Assembly: GCF_001457695.1 (NCBI RefSeq)
Contig: NZ_LN831025.1
Location: forward strand, 868,001-932,000
Source of the DNA: Campylobacter jejuni
GTDB taxonomy: Bacteria > Campylobacterota > Campylobacteria > Campylobacterales > Campylobacteraceae
DNA: 64,000 nt
Direction of reading: 5' to 3'
The notes beneath the pieces are model-generated. The model worked only from the letters and a program-made list of their open reading frames with translations. It was not told the origin of the DNA and searched no databases. The translations under genes were made by a program, and so were the position numbers. Positions 58,832 through 64,000 of the stretch are shown piece after piece. Numbering within the stretch: the stretch's first letter is position 1; every line of letters starts with the position of its first letter.

Positions 58832-59713
58832 ATGAAAATCAAAGATATGGAAATATTTTTAGATCTTTTAAACACTCAAAGTCCAACTCATACAGCCAAC
58901 AATTTTTCCATAACCCAACCTAATGTTTCAATAGTAATTAAAAATTTAGAAAATAAATTTGATGGCATTTTATTTGAAAGACTTGGAAAAAAACTCTTAC
59001 CTACACCAAAAGCTTTAGAACTAGGAAAAAATTGGTTAAAAATTATACAAGCCTACTACCAAAGCTTAGAAAAATTAAACGACGAAAGTATGCTCTTAGG
59101 GGAAATAAAAATAGCCTCAACTCAAAGCATTTCTGAACATTTTTTAGCTCCTATTTTATTTGATTTTAAGGCAGAATTTAAAAACATAGAAATTCGCTCT
59201 CAAACGCAGAATTCAAAAGAATGTTTAAATTTACTAAAAAACGGAAATATAGAATTTGCAATCATTGAAGCAGAACTTGATCCAGCTTTAATGGAGTATG
59301 AAAATTTAGAAATAAATTTTTGGCAAGATGATGAACTTATAGTAGCTACAAGTGATAAAAAACTCAATGAAAAAGAATTTTATATCGATGAACTTTTGGA
59401 ACAAAAGTGGATTTTAAGAGAAGCAGGCTCAGGCTTAAGGGATAAATTTTTAAACGAAATTGGTGCAAGCTCAAAAAAACTTAATATTTTTCTTGAACTT
59501 GATAGAATGGCTGCAATTAAAGAACTTGTTTTACAAAAAAAAGCAATCTCTATTTTTTCCAAAAAAAGCATAGAAAAAGAATTAAAAAATTCAACACTTT
59601 ATGAAATTAAATTAAAAAATATCGACCTAAAGCGTAAATTTTATACCTTAAAAAGAAAAAATTATAATTTTAACAGAGCTTTAGAAAAATTTGAAAAAAT
59701 ATTCAAATCATAA
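58832..59713 (+). CDS. LysR-type transcriptional regulator
   Basis: 293 residues: N-terminal winged helix-turn-helix (about 3-62, NNFSITQPNVSIVIKNLENKF and PTPKALEL) and a substrate-binding domain (about 88-290). Most like YeiE/CysB-group regulators by position next to a YeiH gene. Ribosome site AAAGGA. It probably controls the divergent exporter and itself. From memory Cj1000, a regulator reported to affect respiration. Confidence 0.9.
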   Translation: MKIKDMEIFLDLLNTQSPTHTANNFSITQPNVSIVIKNLENKFDGILFERLGKKLLPTPKALELGKNWLKIIQAYYQSLEKLNDESMLLGEIKIASTQSISEHFLAPILFDFKAEFKNIEIRSQTQNSKECLNLLKNGNIEFAIIEAELDPALMEYENLEINFWQDDELIVATSDKKLNEKEFYIDELLEQKWILREAGSGLRDKFLNEIGASSKKLNIFLELDRMAAIKELVLQKKAISIFSKKSIEKELKNSTLYEIKLKNIDLKRKFYTLKRKNYNFNRALEKFEKIFKS

Positions 59714-59792
59714 GCATAATAACCGATTTATATAGAAAGTTAAGCAATTTTTAGATAAAATCCAAAGCTTATATAAATTTCAAGGATAATCA

Positions 59793-61661
59793 ATGAACGC
59801 CAAAACTCAAGAAGCTGAATTAGAAGAATTATTTCAAGAAAATGCAAAAGATTATATCACATATGAAAAATTGGTAAAATATCTTACAAAACAACCAAGT
59901 GCATCAACCGCTAAAAAAGTACAAGCATTAATGAAAAAACACAAAGTGCAACTTTTTTCAGCAGCCGAAATTGCACAAATGAAAAACATAGAAGATGCAA
60001 AAAGACTTCAAGAAGAAAAACAAAAACTCCAAGATACAAGCCTTGAGAACGAATTTGATTTAGCCAATGAAAACGATTTATTAGAATGGAGCAGATCAGA
60101 CTCTCCTGTTCGTATGTATTTAAGAGAAATGGGACAAATTGCTTTATTAAACAAAGATGAAGAAATTGAAATTTCCAAAAAAATAGAACTTGGCGAAGAT
60201 ATTATCATTGATGCTTTTTGTTCTGTACCTTATTTGATAGATTTTATTTTAGATTATAAAGAACCTTTAATAAACAGAGAAAGAAGGGTAAAAGAACTAT
60301 TTAAAAGCTTTGACGATGAAGAAAAAAGTGATGATAAACTTGATGAACTTGATATAGATGAAGATGAAGAAAACGAAACAGAATTAGAATCAGATGAAGA
60401 AAATACTAAAAAAAACAGCAAAAAAGAAGATGAAAGAACTTTAAAAGTTATAGAAAAATTTAAAGCTCTAGAAAAAGCTAAAAAAGATTGGCTAAAAACA
60501 TCCAAAGACAAAGAAAGCGGAGATGAACTTTTAGATAAATTAAGCATTGCGTTCAAAAAAAATATTTTAAAAGAAAAATTAATGGATCTAGGCCCTACTT
60601 CAAAACTTATTAGTGAAATCGTAAAGTCAATGGAAACTGCACTAAAAAGCGATGAAGAATTTGACAAAGAACTTAAGCGTTTAGAATACCGCTTACCTAT
60701 GTTTTCTGATGAACTTAAAAAACGCCATGCAGATATTTTAAAAGATATTACAAAATTGAGCAAAGAAGAAATCACAGAGCGAGCTTTAGAAACAACCATG
60801 GTAAGCACTTATATGGAAATTAAAAAACTATTTCAAACTAAAGAAGCTAGTGAAAAAAGCTTTGATCTTGAAAAATCACGTTTAAAAGAAATTTTAGAGC
60901 AAATTAAACGCGGTAAAAAAATCTCTGATGAAGCAAAAGGAAGAATGGCAAAATCAAACTTACGTCTTGTTGTAAGCATAGCTAAACGCTACACAAATCG
61001 TGGCCTACCTTTCTTAGATCTTATCCAAGAAGGAAATATAGGTTTAATGAAAGCTGTGGATAAATTTGAATACAAAAGGGGTTATAAATTTTCCACTTAT
61101 GCAACTTGGTGGATCAGGCAAGCTATTTCAAGGGCTATAGCTGACCAAGCAAGAACCATAAGAATTCCAATCCACATGATAGAAACCATCAATCAAATTA
61201 ACAAAATTATCCGCGAACATCTACAAAAAGATGGAAAAGAACCTGATGTCAGTGTTATAGCTAAAGAAGTAGGTTTAAGTATAGATAAAGTTAAACAAGT
61301 TATTAAAATCACAAAAGAACCAATTTCTCTTGAAGCCCCAATAGGAAATGAAGATGATGGTAAATTTGGAGATTTTGTTGAAGATAGAAATTCACTTTCT
61401 CCAATGGATCATATCTTAAAGGATGATTTAAAAGAACAAATTGATGAAGTTTTAGATCAATTAAACGATAGAGAAAAAGCGGTAATTCGTATGCGTTTTG
61501 GCTTAATGGATGATGAAAGTGATAGAACTTTAGAGGAAATTGGAAAAGAGCTTAATGTCACTCGAGAAAGAGTGAGACAAATAGAAAGCTCAGCTATAAA
61601 AAAACTCAAACACCCTAAAGTAGGAAGAAAACTAAAAAATTATATAGAAGGTTGGAAGTAA
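59793..61661 (+). CDS. rpoD: Primary sigma factor RpoD (sigma-70)
   Basis: 622 residues. Region 1.1 at the N-terminus, an acidic non-conserved insert (about 170-215), [12 protein letters not shown]-type region 1.2 near 100, region 2 with [24 protein letters not shown] and [11 protein letters not shown], region 3, and region 4 with [21 protein letters not shown]. Directs housekeeping transcription. The region 1.1 Lys/Glu content is high. No dnaG or rpsU adjoins it. Confidence 0.98.
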   Translation: MNAKTQEAELEELFQENAKDYITYEKLVKYLTKQPSASTAKKVQALMKKHKVQLFSAAEIAQMKNIEDAKRLQEEKQKLQDTSLENEFDLANENDLLEWSRSDSPVRMYLREMGQIALLNKDEEIEISKKIELGEDIIIDAFCSVPYLIDFILDYKEPLINRERRVKELFKSFDDEEKSDDKLDELDIDEDEENETELESDEENTKKNSKKEDERTLKVIEKFKALEKAKKDWLKTSKDKESGDELLDKLSIAFKKNILKEKLMDLGPTSKLISEIVKSMETALKSDEEFDKELKRLEYRLPMFSDELKKRHADILKDITKLSKEEITERALETTMVSTYMEIKKLFQTKEASEKSFDLEKSRLKEILEQIKRGKKISDEAKGRMAKSNLRLVVSIAKRYTNRGLPFLDLIQEGNIGLMKAVDKFEYKRGYKFSTYATWWIRQAISRAIADQARTIRIPIHMIETINQINKIIREHLQKDGKEPDVSVIAKEVGLSIDKVKQVIKITKEPISLEAPIGNEDDGKFGDFVEDRNSLSPMDHILKDDLKEQIDEVLDQLNDREKAVIRMRFGLMDDESDRTLEEIGKELNVTRERVRQIESSAIKKLKHPKVGRKLKNYIEGWK

Positions 61662-61677
61662 GAGTCAATCTCTTACT
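61657..61677. terminator. Bidirectional terminator after rpoD
   Basis: Stem AGTAAGAG/CTCTTACT with a 5-base loop; the rpoD stop is inside it and the sixA stop touches it. A-rich run follows. Confidence 0.75.
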
Positions 61678-62188
61678 AAAAACCCAAATCTTTTTCTTCT
61701 TTTAACTTGCGTACATGTTCAAAAAAAACTAATTTTCCGCTATGTTTTTTTAAATTTTTAAATTCCTTAATATCAAATTCTAAACACAAGATAGAAGAAG
61801 TTGGAAAAGAAGCTAAACATAGCGAACTTAATAACTCTCCAAGCTCCATTAAACTAGGATTATGACCCACTAAAAATACTTCATTAAACTCATCATCAAT
61901 ATCTTGCAGAATTTTTAGCAAATTTTCAACATTACAAAGATACAATCTTTTATCAAAACAAATTTTATTTTTATCAAAATTATAAAATTTGGCTATTTTT
62001 TTCGCTGTTTTAGCGGTTCTAACAGCAGGACTTGATAGCACCAAATCAGGATGAATTTCATGCAAGGCAAGATTTTTAAAAAGCTTTTTTAAATCTTCCT
62101 TTCCACTCTTAGTAAGTTTTCTTTCAAAATCATCAATATCTCCACTCTTGCTTGCTTTTGCATGTCTTATAATATAAATTTTTTTCAT
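61676..62188 (-). CDS. sixA: SixA-like phosphohistidine phosphatase
   Basis: 170 residues with the phosphoglycerate-mutase-fold RHAKAS motif (Arg8, His9), the SSPAVRTAKTA segment near 54 and VGHNPSL near 107 with the second His. SixA dephosphorylates histidine on phosphotransfer proteins. Target here unknown. Overlaps the rhomboid gene by 4 bases. Confidence 0.88.
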   Translation of the reverse strand: MKKIYIIRHAKASKSGDIDDFERKLTKSGKEDLKKLFKNLALHEIHPDLVLSSPAVRTAKTAKKIAKFYNFDKNKICFDKRLYLCNVENLLKILQDIDDEFNEVFLVGHNPSLMELGELLSSLCLASFPTSSILCLEFDIKEFKNLKKHSGKLVFFEHVRKLKEEKDLGF

Positions 62189-62703
62189 TTTACCTCTTTT
62201 ATTTTAGCTAAAATATAACCACACATAAACCCGAAAATATGACCATACCAAGCAACATTTACTCCTATAAGCAATGGCGCAAAACTCATAAGTAAAATTG
62301 CCACTATAAGTCCTTTTGTGCTATTTTTATCAAGAACAGCATAAAAGCCCATTAAAACACAAATTGCACCACTAGCGCCTATGACATTTATATTTTCTCC
62401 AAAATATTTAAAATCAAAATACACATAAAAAACACTTAAAAGCGAACATAACAACCCGCCAACAAAATAAATAAAAATAAAACGCAAAGCACCCAAATAA
62501 GTTTCTAATATACGCCCAAATTGAAACAAAACTATCATATTTAATATAAGATGAGTTAAATTTCCATGTAAAAACATTGAACTTAAAAGTTGCCAATAAG
62601 CTCCATTAAAAAATAAAATATTCAAACCAAGGATATTGTAATAATCATAAGAAATCAAAAAATAACATAAAATATTTAAAAAAATTAAAAAAATTGTAAG
62701 CAA
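62185..62703 (-). CDS. Rhomboid-family intramembrane serine protease
   Basis: 172 residues, six membrane segments without extra domains. Rhomboid core is complete: HLILN (His51 and Asn55), GASGA with catalytic Ser111 and GHIFGF with His155. The start appears to be TTG at 62703, since no ATG lies before the first segment; AAAGG precedes it. Substrates unknown. Confidence 0.85.
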   Translation of the reverse strand: MLTIFLIFLNILCYFLISYDYYNILGLNILFFNGAYWQLLSSMFLHGNLTHLILNMIVLFQFGRILETYLGALRFIFIYFVGGLLCSLLSVFYVYFDFKYFGENINVIGASGAICVLMGFYAVLDKNSTKGLIVAILLMSFAPLLIGVNVAWYGHIFGFMCGYILAKIKEVK

Positions 62704-62800
62704 AGTATAAAACCTTTATTTTTTATAATATTGTCTTAAAATTCACATAAAATTCATATAAATTCTTTACAATTTTACTAAAAAATAATTAGGAAAAATA

Positions 62801-63217
62801 TTGAAAATTAAATTTTTAAGTATTATTACTATTTTAAGTTTATCTTTAAATGCTGATATAATAATTTCTGCTGATAATTTGCCAAGTGTTTCTAAAGAAT
62901 TTTTACAACATAATTTCAAAGCACCTATAGGGATCGTACAAAAAGACAAAAATTCCTATGAAGTCTATCTTAGTGATGGGACAGAACTTGAATTTGACAT
63001 AGATGGAACTTGGAAGGAAATTGAAAATAAAGCCTTTCCTTTTGATCTAGATTTTTTACCTCAAAATTTAGCCAATATCATTAAAAATGAATTTCCAAAT
63101 ATAAAAGCTAGAGAAATCGAAAGAAAAATCAACCATTACAAGATTAAACTTGATAACGATGTAAAAATTCTTATAGATTTCAATGGAACTATCTTGCACA
63201 AAGAAATTGATGATTAA
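62801..63217 (+). CDS. PepSY-like (DUF2874) periplasmic protein
   Basis: 138 residues starting with TTG at 62801 behind AGGAAAAA. Signal peptide of 18 residues (ending LNA) then two PepSY-like repeats: VSKEFLQHNF...YEVYLSDGTELEFDIDGTWKEIE and IIKNEFPNIKAREIE...DVKILIDFNGTILHKE. Such proteins are small inhibitors or binding folds of unclear role. Often near two-component systems, but none is adjacent. Confidence 0.82.
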   Translation: MKIKFLSIITILSLSLNADIIISADNLPSVSKEFLQHNFKAPIGIVQKDKNSYEVYLSDGTELEFDIDGTWKEIENKAFPFDLDFLPQNLANIIKNEFPNIKAREIERKINHYKIKLDNDVKILIDFNGTILHKEIDD

Positions 63218-63244
63218 AATATAATCAAACCTGCATTATATTTT
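63216..63244. terminator. AT-only hairpin between convergent genes
   Basis: AAAATATAAT and its complement ATTATATTTT with a 9-base loop, then T. Low stability, but well placed between the PepSY-like gene and the AAA+ gene. Confidence 0.4.
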
Positions 63245-64000
63245 TAACATCATCATGTTCTATCTTTTCTTTTTCAAGCAAAAGCTCTGATAATTTTAAA
63301 ATTTTATCCTTCATAGAATTTAAAAATTCATCCATTTCTTTTTTTTGTTCATTTAAATTTGGCTCTTTTAACATATCAAAACTCAACATATAATCAAGCA
63401 ATTCTTTAATCTTTAAAAAATCATCTTGTGAATTAGTATAACTTTCATTATAAATCAATCTCATAGCTCTAGAACCAGCCAAATAAACTTTTATACGATT
63501 GATAAGCTCTGATTTTGATTTTATATTATGCTCATATTCTTTAAAACGATCTTCAATGAGAGTTATTTTATCAAATCCTATGTCAAAATAATACGCACTC
63601 AAAGCTTTTGCAGCTTGATAAGTGGCTTGAATTTTTTTCTCTTCATCATTAAAACTCAAAATCTTTTTCTTGCCTAAAAGAACTTTATTTAATACAGCAT
63701 AAAAATCACTTTCCTCAACTAAAGCACTATTTCTTCTTAAAGCATTAATCGCTGCTTCATTGACCAAAGTTTCAAGTCCTGCTCCACTAAAACCTACGCT
63801 TGCTTTAGCGATTTTATTTAAATTGACATTATTGTTTTTATCTTTCATATAAATTTCTAAAATTTTAAGTCTATCCTTAAAATCAGGCAAAGATAAAAAA
63901 ATTCTCCTATCAAAACGCCCCGAACGCAATAAAGCAGGATCCATAAGTTCGATTTTATTTGTCGCAGCTATAACTATAACCCCACTATTGTCCTCAAAAC
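63225..64000 (-). CDS. FtsH-like AAA+ protease/ATPase, C-terminal part (cut by window edge)
   Basis: The frame is open to the window edge at 64000, so the N-terminus is missing. The visible 258 residues begin within the AAA module (GVIVIAATN, then the DPALLRSGRFDRRI second region of homology), followed by the AAA lid and a helical domain. The HExGH zinc site of FtsH proteases is not seen: the corresponding region reads AAKALSAYYFDIGFD. It is therefore an FtsH relative that may lack protease activity. From memory Cj1005c. Confidence 0.8.
   Translation of the reverse strand, partial: FEDNSGVIVIAATNKIELMDPALLRSGRFDRRIFLSLPDFKDRLKILEIYMKDKNNNVNLNKIAKASVGFSGAGLETLVNEAAINALRRNSALVEESDFYAVLNKVLLGKKKILSFNDEEKKIQATYQAAKALSAYYFDIGFDKITLIEDRFKEYEHNIKSKSELINRIKVYLAGSRAMRLIYNESYTNSQDDFLKIKELLDYMLSFDMLKEPNLNEQKKEMDEFLNSMKDKILKLSELLLEKEKIEHDDVKNIMQV

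Noticed and set aside
60254-60808. 184-residue Ser-rich minus-strand open frame
   Set aside because: Antisense of rpoD; Ser/Leu-rich composition is what the reverse of Lys/Glu-rich coding sequence gives.
1-64000. CRISPR arrays, insertion sequences, rRNA
   Set aside because: I saw no regularly spaced repeats, transposase genes with terminal repeats, or rRNA sequence on reading both strands.

Overview
The window looks like Campylobacter jejuni chromosome. It is very AT-rich, and recognisable C. jejuni genes occur in a recognisable order: aas, secA, tlp7, purH-purL-mnmE-yidC-rnpA-rpmH, cmoB, pepD, cjaB, cjaA, jlpA, hipO, hemN-argF-hemB, rpoD. An apparently intact hipO (hippurate hydrolase, the classical marker separating C. 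jejuni from C. coli) supports the species call. From memory, the order corresponds to about Cj0937-Cj1005c of strain NCTC 11168. No search was run, so locus tags are recollection, not results.

Layout. 0.2-5.1 kb: an AEC-type carrier and a three-domain lysophospholipid transport/acyltransferase/acyl-ACP synthetase (Aas). 5.2-5.85 kb: seven tRNA genes on the minus strand, with Asp-Val and Lys each present twice and an odd tRNA-Glu. 5.9-13.2 kb: an ABC amino-acid permease, a LolC/E-type permease and SecA, then LolA, a periplasmic protein and a RecD/Pif1-like helicase. 13.2-19.5 kb: an NlpC/P60 lipoprotein, an agmatine-to-putrescine pair (aguA, aguB) around a cation diffusion facilitator, a META-domain lipoprotein and the split chemoreceptor Tlp7. 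19.6-28.6 kb: one compact minus-strand run rpmH-rnpA-yidD-yidC-jag-mnmE-purL-(TerB/DnaJ protein)-purH, joined by short overlaps. 28.7-31.4 kb: a GNAT acetyltransferase, a uracil-DNA-glycosylase-like Fe-S protein, a periplasmic protein and a YbgC thioesterase.

31.5-37.6 kb is the clearest accessory region. It holds three consecutive decayed genes: an exported repeat protein, a short TpsA (filamentous-haemagglutinin-type) exoprotein and its TpsB outer-membrane transporter. Each carries frameshifts; the tps genes also carry in-frame stops and the repeat protein has lost its start codon. 37.6-44.7 kb: cmoB, a Cj0977-like gene behind a textbook sigma-28 promoter, a small lipoprotein, a secreted nuclease, pepD, cjaB, cjaA and jlpA. 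44.7-46.3 kb: a phosphoethanolamine-transferase-like gene broken by a run of nine G (plus strand C), read as a contingency gene in the OFF state. 46.4-49.6 kb: yaaA, hipO and a decayed MFS transporter just upstream of hipO. 49.8-56.9 kb: a small membrane protein, then the overlapping minus-strand run hemB-argF-(163 aa)-hemN-(Fe-S oxidoreductase)-(252 aa), and ribA-rsmG. 57-64 kb: a YceI protein, a YeiH-type exporter divergent from a LysR regulator across a perfect inverted repeat, rpoD, sixA, a rhomboid protease, a PepSY-like periplasmic protein and the C-terminal part of an FtsH-like AAA+ protease cut by the window edge.

I see no CRISPR array, prophage, insertion sequence or rRNA operon. The likeliest new biology is variable surface chemistry and lost secretion: the phase-variable transferase beside jlpA, the dead two-partner secretion locus and its repeat-protein neighbour, the rearranged tRNA array, and a haem-type CxxCH motif in the sensor of Tlp7.
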